Below are positions 1 to 9,016 of a stretch of DNA of 42,862 bases, piece by piece. This stretch comes from an uncultured Clostridia bacterium. Its GTDB lineage: Bacteria; Bacillota; Clostridia; Christensenellales; UBA1242. A program made the translations under genes and the position numbers. Within the stretch, counting starts at the first letter, position 1. Every line of letters starts with the position of its first letter. The notes beneath the pieces are model-generated. The model searched no databases. It was not told where the DNA came from and saw only the letters and a list, made by a program, of their open reading frames with translations. The stretch lies in the NCBI GenBank assembly GCA_937891595.1, contig CALATF010000041.1, forward strand, positions 1 through 42,862, in the 5' to 3' direction.

Positions 1-111
1 TATGAAGATACCTTTGGAGGGTTCCAACCGGTTGCGAAGCTGGGCTTCGGTAAGGGTGGAGAAGACTTCCACCCCCGGATGATTCAATGAGGTTATTTCG
101 ATGATGGGCAT
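1..111 (-). CDS. TrmH-family RNA 2'-O-methyltransferase, N-terminal fragment
   Basis: An ATG at 111 (minus strand) opens 37 codons that run off the left edge. The encoded MPIIEITSLNHPG, followed by LTEAQLRNRLEPSKGIFI, matches the start I know from SpoU/TrmH-family RNA methyltransferases of Clostridia and Bacteroidales, where a short substrate-binding segment precedes the SAM-binding knot. Only that start is present, so no catalytic residue can be seen. The segment is about 51% GC (56 of the first 110 bases), against roughly 30% in neighbouring genes, and it uses G/C-ending codons. It is in the same frame as the ATPase upstream, with no ribosome binding site or spacer between them. It probably comes from another genome or another locus. 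Confidence 0.6.
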   Translation of the reverse strand, partial: MPIIEITSLNHPGVEVFSTLTEAQLRNRLEPSKGIFI

Positions 112-2181
112 AATTTTACTTACGAAAAATTGAATTGTTTTTTGAATGTTTCCAAAAATCTTTCTGCCTTCTTCAACTGCAAGAACAATAGTAGCAAAGT
201 TGTCATCTGTTAAAATCATGTCAGCTACGTCTTTTGTAACTTCGGTACCAGTGTTGCCCATGCCTATTCCTATGTTAGCAGACTTAATACTTGGGGCATC
301 ATTTACACCGTCGCCAGTCATAGCAACAACTTTACCATTAGCTTGTAAAGCTTTTACAATTCTTACTTTATGCTCTGGACTAACACGAGTGAAAACAGAG
401 TATTTGTTAATTTCTTTAATGAGCTCTTTGTCTGTAAATTTATCTAAATAGCTACCATTAACAACTTCTTTTTCGCTTTTTACCATTCCAAGTTCTTTTG
501 CAATAGCATAAGCGGTGTTTTTGTGGTCGCCGGTAATCATAACCGCTTTCATTCCAGCTTCACGACATTTAATTAAAGCATCATAAACTTCGTCCCTAGG
601 AGGGTCTATCATTCCGCTAAGACCTATAAAAACTAAGTCTTTTTCAGAAATTAATTGACTTTCAACATGACTGTTAATTAAAACGTCGTTAGGAAGAATT
701 TTTGTTGCATAAGCAAGAACTCTTAAAGCTTTTTTGCCCATTTCTTCGTTTTTATCTTTAATAGCCTGTATGTCTTTTAAAGTAATTTTTCGAACATTAC
801 CATTATCTAAAATGTGTGTACAAAGTTGTAATAATTCGTCAACAGCACCTTTTGTGTATTGAACAAGTTCGCTTTCTTCTTTATTAACTGTTGTCATTAA
901 TTTTCTAACAGAATCAAAAGGGATTTCGCCAACTCTTTTATTTTGGCTTTCAAGTGTTCTTTTGCTTAATTTAAATTTTTCTGCATATTGAACAAGAGCT
1001 ACTTCAGTAGGGTCGCCAAGATAAAGGTCTTTTTGCTTTTTAACGTCATTACATAAATTCATGCATTTAATAAGTTTTAAGTTATCTGCATTAGTTACAT
1101 CAAGGTTATCAGAGTAAGTTGTGTTATTAATATAAACTTCTCTAATAGTCATTTTGTTTTGGGTAATAGTACCCGTCTTATCTGAACAAATTACTTGGCA
1201 ACAACCAAGAGTTTCAACAGCATGTAGTTTTTTAATAATAGTGTTTTTCTTAGCAAGTTTTGTAACGCCTATTGAAAGAATGATGGTAACAACTGCCGGC
1301 AAACTTTCTGGAATAGCCGCAACGGCAATAGCAACAGCAGTTAAGAAGGAATCAACCCAACCTTGAGAAGTAAATAAAATATCTACCAAGAAAATAACAA
1401 TAGCAATACCAAGAACGATAAATGTTATAATTTCACCAAGTTTAGCAAGACTTTTTTGAAGGGGGGTAACTTCTTTCTTTTCTTGACTAAGCATAGAAGC
1501 AATTTTACCCATTTCTGCATCGTGACCAGTAGCAACAACAACGCCTACGCCTCTACCATAAACAACTGTAGTTGAAGAAAAGCACATATTTTTTCTATCA
1601 CCTAAATTTGTTTTGTCTGGAAGAACTAAGCCAGCTGTTTTTTCAACAGGTAAGCTTTCGCCTGTTAGGGAAGCCTCCTCGCATTTTAAACTAGCACTTT
1701 CAAGTAATAAAAGGTCGGCAGGAACAACGTCACCAGCTTCAAGAATAACAATATCGCCAACAACAAGTTCAGATGTTTTTACTTTCTTTTCTTCGCCATT
1801 TCTAATTACGGTAGAATAAGGCTGGCTCATTTTTCTAAGCGATTCTAAAGCATTTTCCGCTCTCAGTTCCTGTGTAAATCCAAGCGTTGCGTTAATAATA
1901 ACAATAGCAAAAATAATTATTGCATCAATAAGTTCTGAACTACTTTTTTCGATAACTGCAAATATTAAGGATATAATAGCTGCACAAATAAGAATAAGAA
2001 CCATTATGTCTTTAAATTGAGCCATAAACTTGACGAAATAATTAGTTTTTTTCTTTGCTTGCAAACAGTTTTCACCGTTAGTTATAAGTCTTTCATTTGC
2101 TTCTTGGTCGGTTAGACCTTGGTTAGAAGTTTTTAACTCTTTTAATGTTTCACTAATTGATTTATTATAATAAGTTTTCAT
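112..2181 (-). CDS. Calcium-type cation P-type ATPase, C-terminal transmembrane half missing
   Basis: P2-type ATPase that would pump Ca2+ or another cation across the membrane using ATP. Visible in order: N-terminal cation-ATPase domain, membrane pair around residues 55-105, actuator domain with LTGESLP (about 174-180), second membrane pair ending in IPESLPAVV (about 290-300), phosphorylation loop SDKTGT with Asp at about 334, TGDHKNTAYA and the hinge TGDGVNDAP. The family is normally about 870-900 residues. Here homology stops after NIQKTIQFFVS, about residue 688, where membrane helices 5-10 should start, and the frame continues into a methyltransferase start. The ATG at 2181 has AAGGAAG upstream and lies 13 bases after the argS stop, so the two are probably co-transcribed. 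The truncated protein could not transport. Confidence 0.9.
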
Positions 2182-2194
2182 ATTTTTTTCTTCC

Positions 2195-3895
2195 TTACAT
2201 TTTTTCTAAAGCATCAATGCCAAGTAGTTTTAAACCTTGAGCAAGAACTATTTTTGTAGCATTTACTAAGGCTAAACGAGTTTTATTTACTTTGCCGTCT
2301 TCAACAACTCTATTATTACTATAATATTTGTTAAATGCCTTACTTATGTCTATAAGTATTCTACTAATAAAACAAGGTTCGAATTTTTCACTAGCAGATA
2401 TAACTACTTCAGGGAATTTATTTAAAACTTTTATAAGTTCATAACTAGCTTCGTTGTTAATTTGTTCAAAATCTAAATCATAAATATAGTCTTTATCGAT
2501 ATTAGATTTTTTAATTATGCTACAGCAACGTGCATGTGTGTATTGTATGTAAGGGCTTGTTTCTCCGTTAAAATCTAGTGCTTCATCTATATCGAAAACA
2601 ACATCTTTAATCTTTTCGTTTTTAACAGCACTAAATACAACTGCGCCCACACCAACTGAAGAACTTATTTTATCTTTTTCTTCTTGAGTTAAATTTTCGT
2701 TTTTATCCACAATTTCTTTAGTTTTGTTGATAGAATAACTTAAAATATCTCTTAAAATTGCTTGTTTACCTTTTCTGCTTGCAATTTTTCCGTCTGGTAA
2801 ACTAAAACGACCATAATATATGTGGTGAAGGTTTTTAGCATAATCTCTACCCATAAGTTCAAGAACTTTAAAGAATTGTGCAAAGTGAAGTTTTTGAGAA
2901 ACGTCTGTTACATATAAACTTTTATAGAAATTGTAATTTTTAAATCTATCTTCGCAAGCAGCCAAATCACGTGTTGCATATAAACTAGAGCCGTCTGATT
3001 TTCTTATTAAACATGCACCAAGTTTGTGCTCTGATAAATCAACAATTTTTGCCCCGTTACTATCTTGTAATAAACCTAATTTGTTAAGTTCATTAATAAC
3101 AGGCTCCATTTTATCACTATAATAACTTTCACCGCGCCAACTATCAAAATTGATGTTAAGTAGACTATAAATTTTTTGAGTTTCGTCTATTGAAATTTTA
3201 ATAAATTTTTCGTATATAGGGTAAACTACAGCGTCTTTCTTTTCTATTTTTGCAAAACATTGTCTTGCAAGTTCGTTTAAATTTTCATCTTTTTCTGCTT
3301 CGTCACAAAATTTAATATAAAGGTCTTGAATATAGTCAACGCCTTTAAGCTCTAAGTCTTTTTCATTACCCCAAAGATTGTAAGCAGTAATCATTTTTCC
3401 AAATGGGGTACCATAGTCACCTATGTAATTTATAGCAACTGTTTTGTAGCCTAAAAAGTTGAATATATTTCTTAAGCAATTTCCTATAACCGTTGTGCTT
3501 AAATGTCCTATATGCATGTATTTTGCAAGGTTAACAGAAGAAAAGTCTAAACAAATTGTTTTGTTTTCACCTATATCGCTACTTCCAAAGTTGTTTTTGC
3601 TTGCCAAAATTTCAGCCAAAACATTTAAACTTACTATTTTTTTGTTTAAAAAAAAGTTTAAATATCCTCCTACAAGCTCAGTTTTTTCAACTATTTTATT
3701 GTAGTCAAAATTGAATATTAAATCCTGATAAATTTCAGCAGGAGATTTTTTAAAACTTTTAGCCCAAATAAAACAAGGCATGCAGTAATCACCCATGGCA
3801 GAGTTTGGAGGAATTGTAATGTTTTCACAAGATATGTTAAAAGTGTTTGCAACTTTTTGGTCAAAACAATCTAAAATTAACTTTTTAATATCCAT
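2195..3895 (-). CDS. argS: Arginyl-tRNA synthetase
   Basis: Class I aminoacyl-tRNA synthetase that charges tRNA-Arg with arginine. The 566-residue length is normal. The N-terminal add-1 domain (about 1-100) is followed by the catalytic core with the HIGH signature exactly as HIGH at 128-131 in KYMHIGHLSTT, and a KMSKS-loop equivalent KIASRKG at 370-376. The C-terminal part (about 440-566) is the DALR anticodon-binding domain, with TSPYIQYTHAR before it as expected. The start has AAAGGAT upstream. It is transcribed leftward into the ATPase. A tRNA-Arg gene with an unusual tertiary pair lies at 23708-23784, so this enzyme is one that must accept that tRNA. Confidence 0.97.
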   Translation of the reverse strand: MDIKKLILDCFDQKVANTFNISCENITIPPNSAMGDYCMPCFIWAKSFKKSPAEIYQDLIFNFDYNKIVEKTELVGGYLNFFLNKKIVSLNVLAEILASKNNFGSSDIGENKTICLDFSSVNLAKYMHIGHLSTTVIGNCLRNIFNFLGYKTVAINYIGDYGTPFGKMITAYNLWGNEKDLELKGVDYIQDLYIKFCDEAEKDENLNELARQCFAKIEKKDAVVYPIYEKFIKISIDETQKIYSLLNINFDSWRGESYYSDKMEPVINELNKLGLLQDSNGAKIVDLSEHKLGACLIRKSDGSSLYATRDLAACEDRFKNYNFYKSLYVTDVSQKLHFAQFFKVLELMGRDYAKNLHHIYYGRFSLPDGKIASRKGKQAILRDILSYSINKTKEIVDKNENLTQEEKDKISSSVGVGAVVFSAVKNEKIKDVVFDIDEALDFNGETSPYIQYTHARCCSIIKKSNIDKDYIYDLDFEQINNEASYELIKVLNKFPEVVISASEKFEPCFISRILIDISKAFNKYYSNNRVVEDGKVNKTRLALVNATKIVLAQGLKLLGIDALEKM

Positions 3896-4053
3896 AAATT
3901 TATCCTTTTAATATAACAAGAAGATAATACCACAAAATAACAAAATTACAAAGTAAATTTTTTGGTAAACATCTTTTTAATAATGTTTAAAAATCAAAAA
4001 AAAGTAGTACTAAACTATTAAATTAAAACAAATAATATGTATTAATAATTTTG

Positions 4054-4083
4054 TTGACAACTCTTAAAATTAGAATTTACAAT
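4054..4083 (+). promoter_or_regulatory. Candidate sigma-A promoter of the LD-carboxypeptidase gene
   Basis: TTGACA at 4054-4059 is a perfect -35 box; TACAAT at 4078-4083 is a near-consensus -10 with an 18-base spacer. The predicted start near 4090 would fall on the AGGAG ribosome binding site (4090-4094), which is tight, so a different -10 may be used. The rest of the 3896-4101 spacer is AT-rich and shows nothing else. Confidence 0.4.
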
Positions 4084-4101
4084 ATTACTAGGAGTTAAGT
4101 T

Positions 4102-5118
4102 ATGCAGTACTTTGAATTTTTAAAAGAACAAGATACAATAGGTGTTTGTGCCCCTTCTATGGGTTGTGATGAAAACCATAAAATAAGGTGCGATAGCGCC
4201 GTTAAAAAATTAGAAAAACTAGGTAAAAAAGTAGTTTTTACTAATAATTGTTTTGGTATGACAAAAGCAAGAAGTACAGATGCTAAAACAAGAGCACAAG
4301 AATTTGAACAGCTTTTTTTTGACGACAATATCTCGGGTATTATCTCTATGGCAGGCGGAGAATTTCAACTAGAAACTTTAACCTATATAAATTTTGATAA
4401 AATAAAAAAAGCAAAAAATAAATTTTTTCAAGGTTTTTCTGATAATACTTGTTATGCCTTTTTGTTACCAACCATTTGCGATAAAGCAAGTTTGTACGCC
4501 GCAAACATTTGTCAATTTGGTATGAAAAAATGGCACAAAAGTTTAAAAGACAACTATGATTTTTTGTGTGGAAAACATGTAAAACAAATTTCCTTTAAAA
4601 AACACGAAGTATATTATGAAAGAAAACCAGGTCAAGAATTAAACGGATATAATTTAAAACAAAAAACTTACCCAAAAATAATTTCAAATGACAATGAAGT
4701 TGATGTAACAGGTAGAATTATAGGTGGAAATTTAGATGTTTTAACAAATATTTGTGGTACTAAATTTGATAAGGTTAAAGAATTTAATAAAAAGTATAAA
4801 GACGACGGGATTGTTTGGTATTTGGAAAGTTGCGACATGTCAATTTTTCAGCAATCTAGAGCTATTTGGCAACTTAAAAATGCAGGTTGGTTTGAAAATG
4901 CAAAAGCAATTTTAATAGGCAGACCAAATATTAAACAAGAAATGTTTGATTGTAATTATATCGAATGTAATTATGAAAATTTGAAAGACTTAAATATTCC
5001 TGTGGTAATAGATATAGACGTAGGTCACGTAAAGCCTAGTTGGTATATAGTAAATGGTGCAATAGCAAACTTTAAATGCAAAAATAATAAGGCTGAAATT
5101 AGTTTTGAACTTAAGTAG
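4102..5118 (+). CDS. LD-carboxypeptidase / MccF-like serine peptidase (family S66)
   Basis: Family S66 enzymes cleave the L,D bond that removes the terminal D-Ala from murein tetrapeptides (LdcA) or hydrolyse microcin C-type adducts (MccF). The catalytic triad of the family can be placed: nucleophile Ser113 in GFSDNT, Glu242 in WYLES and His309 in DIDVGH. The N-terminal APSMG (about 17-21) and MAGGE (83-87) are the usual glycine-rich landmarks. There is no signal peptide, so it is cytoplasmic, as expected for recycling. Length (338 residues) is in the family range. The start is supported by AGGAG. It is a single-gene unit closed by a strong hairpin. Whether it is LdcA-like or MccF-like cannot be decided by eye. 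Confidence 0.9.
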   Translation: MQYFEFLKEQDTIGVCAPSMGCDENHKIRCDSAVKKLEKLGKKVVFTNNCFGMTKARSTDAKTRAQEFEQLFFDDNISGIISMAGGEFQLETLTYINFDKIKKAKNKFFQGFSDNTCYAFLLPTICDKASLYAANICQFGMKKWHKSLKDNYDFLCGKHVKQISFKKHEVYYERKPGQELNGYNLKQKTYPKIISNDNEVDVTGRIIGGNLDVLTNICGTKFDKVKEFNKKYKDDGIVWYLESCDMSIFQQSRAIWQLKNAGWFENAKAILIGRPNIKQEMFDCNYIECNYENLKDLNIPVVIDIDVGHVKPSWYIVNGAIANFKCKNNKAEISFELK

Positions 5119-5122
5119 ATTA

Positions 5123-5149
5123 AACAGCTCTTCACAGGAGCTGTTTTTT
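5123..5149 (+). terminator. Intrinsic terminator after LD-carboxypeptidase gene
   Basis: Perfect 8-bp stem AACAGCTC / GAGCTGTT (5123-5130 and 5138-5145), 7-base loop TTCACAG, then a T-run to 5149. The loop also carries the -35 box of the next promoter. Confidence 0.9.
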
Positions 5150-5159
5150 ATGGTATAAT
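5131..5159 (+). promoter_or_regulatory. Promoter of the HEXXH/WbsX operon
   Basis: TTCACA (5131-5136, 5 of 6 to consensus) and TATAAT (5154-5159) with an exact 17-base spacer, and TGG just before the -10. The predicted start is near 5166, about 12 bases before the ATG, next to GAGGGTG. The -35 lies inside the preceding terminator hairpin. Confidence 0.7.
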
Positions 5160-5177
5160 TAAAATAGAGGGTGAAAC

Positions 5178-6248
5178 ATGAGCAATAAAAAAGAATTAGA
5201 AAAAATGCAACTTGATATGTTTAAATCAATTTATGCTTGTAAAGATTGCTTTAAAAATTTTACACCTATAGAAAAATTACAATTTGCACAAAAAGCTTTT
5301 TTAGATGTTAATAAATATAGTGCTGAAAAATTTAATTATAGCCAAGATGAAGTAATGTTTGGTTTTTTTATTAGAGATAAAGAGGGAATGGCACTCAGTT
5401 ATGGTACTGATGTCGTTGCTTTTGATGTTAGATTTATTTTAAATTGTGAAAAGCCTTCTGAAATTTATAGAGCTCTATTTCATGAATCTAAGCATATTCA
5501 TCAGCATAAAGAACATACTTTTGCAGAAAAGCTATCAAAAAAATATGGTTCGGTTTACAATAAAAGCAACACCTTATGGGCGTTAGGTCCAAGCGAAATA
5601 GATGCTGATAATTATGCGTATAGTCAAATGTCAGAAATTGCCAAACAAGGAGCCAAAGAATTTTCTGAAGATAGACAAGCAAATAAAATTTATGTAAAAC
5701 AGCTTGCAACACAGGTAAAAGAATTTGGACATGTTCATAAAGTAGCTAAAGCCATAGTAAAAGACATTGAAGAAAGAAGGGAGAGCAAACAATCTTCTAA
5801 AGCTAACTCTACTAATAGTAGAAATGCCAAAAGTTCAAATTTTTTCTTTAATTTACAACACATTGAAAGGGTAGCAAATAACAATCCTAAATTATTTTCA
5901 AGTTGTGGCAATACGAACAATCAATGTGATCAAATTATGCAAAGCATTTATGATAGCGAGAAAGAAGATTATAGTAAATATCATTATTCATATCCGTTCT
6001 TCATTATTTATGCTGAGGAAAACTGGAATTTTAAACAAGCACAAAATCAGGTAAAGCCTATTGAAGCAAAAATTTCAAATTTATTAATGAGCAAAGATAT
6101 TAATAATAGTATGCCTGAACATACAGAAGACTTTTTTAACAATCAAGAAGATAGTAATTTAACCATATTAACTAATAATGAAAATTTAAATTTAACTAAT
6201 AAAGAAAATTCATTTAATAACGAACAATTAACACCGCAGGGAGAGTAA
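5178..6248 (+). CDS. Putative zinc-dependent peptidase-like protein (HEXXH), otherwise unrecognised
   Basis: I do not recognise a named family. The clearest feature is a zincin signature, HESKH, at residues 102-106 in RALFHESKHIHQH, followed about 35 residues later by GPSEIDADNYAY (137-148), whose Glu140 or Asp144 could be the third metal ligand. That spacing is seen in several small bacterial metallopeptidases. No signal peptide or membrane segment is present, so it should act in the cytoplasm. The C-terminal third (about 230-356) is Asn/Ser/Glu-rich and low complexity, probably disordered. GAGGGTG gives a good ribosome binding site. The stop lies 3 bases before the next ATG, and that gene's ribosome site lies in this gene's 3' end, so the two are one operon and probably coupled. 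Confidence 0.55.
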   Translation: MSNKKELEKMQLDMFKSIYACKDCFKNFTPIEKLQFAQKAFLDVNKYSAEKFNYSQDEVMFGFFIRDKEGMALSYGTDVVAFDVRFILNCEKPSEIYRALFHESKHIHQHKEHTFAEKLSKKYGSVYNKSNTLWALGPSEIDADNYAYSQMSEIAKQGAKEFSEDRQANKIYVKQLATQVKEFGHVHKVAKAIVKDIEERRESKQSSKANSTNSRNAKSSNFFFNLQHIERVANNNPKLFSSCGNTNNQCDQIMQSIYDSEKEDYSKYHYSYPFFIIYAEENWNFKQAQNQVKPIEAKISNLLMSKDINNSMPEHTEDFFNNQEDSNLTILTNNENLNLTNKENSFNNEQLTPQGE

Positions 6249-6251
6249 TTT

Positions 6252-7319
6252 ATGAAATATGATTTAGCAACATATGTTTGGCCTTCTTATACGGGTGATG
6301 AAATAAGAACAAGAATTTTTTGGCCAGAAGGTATGGGCGAATGGGAAATAGTTAAAAATAGAATGAGCCAAAAACCTTTATGGGGATATGTAAATGAAGC
6401 AGACCCTAAAGTAATGGAAATGCAAATAGAACAAGCAATTAAATATGGGGTTAATGTATTTATTTACGACTGGTACTGGTATGACAATCGTCCATTTTTA
6501 GAAAATTGCTTAAACGAAGGGTTTTTAAAAGCAAGAAATTGCAATAAAATGAAATTTTATATAATGTGGGCAAATCATCACGCTACATATTTGTGGGATG
6601 TAAGAAATAGCCATGTAAATAATGTTTTATGGCAAGCAACAGTAGACTTTAATCAGTATAAACAAATAGTAGATAGATGGGCAGACCTTTATTTTAGTAA
6701 AAAAAATTATTATACAATAAATAATAAAGCAGTTGTTTCGATATTTGAAATTCAAAATTTTATAGATAGTTTTGGTTCGTTAAAAAATATTAAAAAAGCT
6801 GTTAACTATTTAGATGACAAGTGTAAAAGTTGCGGCTATAGCGGTGTTCATTTGCAGTTTGTTAAAAAGAATGATAATAATTATGTTATAGAAAATAAAG
6901 AGTATACTTTTGAACAAATGATTGACATTATGCCTATTAATAGTTTTACGCATTATCAAATTTCTGGATTTGTAAAAAAAGAGCAAGACTTTAAAGATAT
7001 TTATCCAGAAGTGGCAAACGAATATGTTAAAATGTTAAATATATCTAAAAAAACAAATAAAATATATTTTCCACACATGTCAGTTGGTTGGAATGACCAA
7101 CCAAGATTTAACATATACAGAGAGTCAATAAGAAATTGCGATAAAAAGTCAATAAAAAAAGGCTTAGAAATGTCTAAAGAATATGCCGATGATAATAAAT
7201 TAAAATTAATTACAATTAATAGCTGGAACGAGTGGACAGAAGATAGTTATTTGCAACCAGATGATAAAAGGGGATATGATTATTTACAAGCCATTAAAGA
7301 AGTTTTTAATAACAAATAA
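6252..7319 (+). CDS. WbsX-like protein (glycoside hydrolase family 99-like fold)
   Basis: Resembles the WbsX family (Pfam Glyco_tran_WbsX, GH99-like), found in polysaccharide and O-antigen loci and thought to act on glycans. Landmarks: YVWPSYTGDE near the start (8-17) where the family has an aromatic-Pro-Tyr segment, FIYDWYWYDNRP at 70-81 for the strand carrying the aromatic cluster, and the strongly conserved C-terminal NSWNEWTE (WNEW at 325-328) followed by YLQPD. Length 355 is typical of the single-domain form. No signal peptide, so cytoplasmic. It is translated from a GCAGGGAGAG ribosome site inside the end of the previous gene. No glycosyltransferase cluster is nearby, so its substrate cannot be inferred. 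Confidence 0.85.
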   Translation: MKYDLATYVWPSYTGDEIRTRIFWPEGMGEWEIVKNRMSQKPLWGYVNEADPKVMEMQIEQAIKYGVNVFIYDWYWYDNRPFLENCLNEGFLKARNCNKMKFYIMWANHHATYLWDVRNSHVNNVLWQATVDFNQYKQIVDRWADLYFSKKNYYTINNKAVVSIFEIQNFIDSFGSLKNIKKAVNYLDDKCKSCGYSGVHLQFVKKNDNNYVIENKEYTFEQMIDIMPINSFTHYQISGFVKKEQDFKDIYPEVANEYVKMLNISKKTNKIYFPHMSVGWNDQPRFNIYRESIRNCDKKSIKKGLEMSKEYADDNKLKLITINSWNEWTEDSYLQPDDKRGYDYLQAIKEVFNNK

Positions 7320-7348
7320 AAAACTTATCTAAGTTAGATAAGTTTTTT
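7320..7348. terminator. Bidirectional terminator between convergent genes
   Basis: 10-bp stem AACTTATCTA / TAGATAAGTT (7322-7331 and 7335-7344) with a 3-base loop, T-run on the right and A-run on the left. It serves the WbsX gene and can stop transcription of the minus-strand hydrolase operon. Confidence 0.8.
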
Positions 7349-7406
7349 CTTTTTAAAGTCTTATATTTAAAATAATAAATTTAATATGCAATTTAATTTT
7401 ACAAAA

Positions 7407-7949
7407 TTATTTCATTAAATTTAATAAGTATTCAAATGTGTTATATCCCGATTCATTATTAAAATGACCACCATTTTCAATAAGGTGGGTTTGGGCGTTT
7501 AATTCTTCAGCAAACTCTGTAAGTTTACTATAGGGTACATAGGGATCATTCTTTGAAATAATGCAAACTATTTTTTCACATAAATTTTTAAAAGGAGTTA
7601 TATCTTGCATAAAAAATGATTTATTAACTGTATCGTAATCTTCAAATCCGGTATATAATTGTTTAAACCCACTAACACTAAACAAGGCACTAATTTTTAA
7701 ATTGTTTTTTAATAAATATTTAATAATAAAAATAGGTGCTATGCTTCTACCTATAAAAACGCTATCTGGTGTAATTTTATTTTTGTATTTATCAAGAGTT
7801 TTACTCCATGTTTCAAAACTTTGTTTGTTAATTCCTATAGGGAAGTCAACGCAAATTACATTTTCTTTCCCAAGTTTTTCTTGTAGCCAAGGAAAGTAAT
7901 GTTCTTTAGAATTTCCAAAACTGCCATGAATTAAAAAATAATTTTTCAT
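7407..7949 (-). CDS. Small alpha/beta serine hydrolase (YdeN/RBBP9-like)
   Basis: Compact alpha/beta hydrolase of the YdeN/RBBP9 type. With the start used here (180 residues) the first strand gives NYFLIHGSFGN, the nucleophile elbow is IGRSIAP with Ser69, the acid is Asp135 in SKNDPYVP and the base is His162 in NGGHFNNESG. The elbow departs from the usual GHSxG (Arg for His, Ala for the last Gly). A longer form starting at 7964 adds five residues, but only the ATG at 7949 has a well-placed AAAAGG, so I chose it. It lies 26 bases after the Ppx-like gene and probably shares its transcript. Substrate unknown. A second protein of this type is at 19631-20206. Confidence 0.8.
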   Translation of the reverse strand: MKNYFLIHGSFGNSKEHYFPWLQEKLGKENVICVDFPIGINKQSFETWSKTLDKYKNKITPDSVFIGRSIAPIFIIKYLLKNNLKISALFSVSGFKQLYTGFEDYDTVNKSFFMQDITPFKNLCEKIVCIISKNDPYVPYSKLTEFAEELNAQTHLIENGGHFNNESGYNTFEYLLNLMK

Positions 7950-7975
7950 AATTTTCCTTTTCATACAATAATTTT

Positions 7976-8881
7976 TTATTTATAATTTTTTAATATTTCT
8001 TCTACAATACCATAAACCATTGTTATGCTTGTAGGTATTAAAATTTGGCTATTAAGTTTTAATGCTACAGCATCGGTGCAAGCACACATAGCTCTTGTGC
8101 AGTCCCACCACTTTGGTGTGTTAGGCGTTTTTTCTCTCATAGAGTTTAAACTTATTTCTTTAAAATATTTTTTATCGTGATTAATATTTTCTTCTATTCC
8201 TATTATATAAGGGCAATCTTTATCTTTAAAAATAGAGTTTTTGTTAACAGGATATTCAACAAGGTTATATCTTAACAAAAAGTTTCCACCTGCAAGAATA
8301 AGTTTGTCTGCTTTATTTTTCGGAAAACTTAAAACACTATTGATATACTCAACAACTTCATCTACAGTAATATTTGTAGTATCGTTGCCAAGAGATGGAA
8401 ACTTCTCTTGAATATTTAGCACACCTACAGGTGAATTGCATTGTTCAATAATTTTGCCATTTTTGCAAATGCTTATTTCGGTAGAACCACCACCGCCTAT
8501 CATAACGGCTACACTGTCATTTAAGTTATAATTTTTTATTGCACCTTGTACGGTATAAATATTTTCTTGTTCGCTTGTTACAACGTTAAAATTAACATTA
8601 AAATTATCTTTTAACCAAGTTTTAAATTCTTCTAGTTGATTATTTGGCATTTGTCTAAAAATGCTTGTTCCATAAGCATAAATATCACTTACATGAGTTT
8701 TTACAAACTGTATGTATTCTGCTAATTTATGTTTATCGTCTTCAGTAATCTCGTTGTTTATACTATAATTCTTTTTAAAATTGATAGTGCAAAAATCTAA
8801 CTCTGTTAAATTATTATTTTGATAAATATACCCTTTAGTATTAGTAGAACCTAATTCAAGGATAGCAAATCTACTATTCAT
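7976..8881 (-). CDS. Ppx/GppA-family phosphatase-like protein
   Basis: Exopolyphosphatase / pppGpp phosphohydrolase family (ASKHA fold). Seen: phosphate-1 motif as ELGSTNTK (10-17, usually DIGSNS), the ATSAxR-like AYGTSIFRQ, the catalytic-Glu segment TSEQENIYTVQGA, and the phosphate-2 motif MIGGGGSTEIS. At 301 residues it is the short, single-module form without the C-terminal HD domain of large Ppx enzymes. The C-terminal WWDCTRAMCACTDA is cysteine-rich for this family. Family members hydrolyse polyphosphate or pppGpp; which one applies here cannot be told. AGGGG precedes the ATG. First of a minus-strand pair with the serine hydrolase. Confidence 0.85.
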   Translation of the reverse strand: MNSRFAILELGSTNTKGYIYQNNNLTELDFCTINFKKNYSINNEITEDDKHKLAEYIQFVKTHVSDIYAYGTSIFRQMPNNQLEEFKTWLKDNFNVNFNVVTSEQENIYTVQGAIKNYNLNDSVAVMIGGGGSTEISICKNGKIIEQCNSPVGVLNIQEKFPSLGNDTTNITVDEVVEYINSVLSFPKNKADKLILAGGNFLLRYNLVEYPVNKNSIFKDKDCPYIIGIEENINHDKKYFKEISLNSMREKTPNTPKWWDCTRAMCACTDAVALKLNSQILIPTSITMVYGIVEEILKNYK

Positions 8882-9016
8882 TTTTACCCCTATTATTTAT
8901 ATTTTATATGTTTCAAGTTTAAAATTTTAAAAAATAATTGTCAAATATGTTTTAAATTTTATTAAAATTATATTTAGAGAATACTTATTATAATTTTACA
9001 AAATTTATAAATTAAC

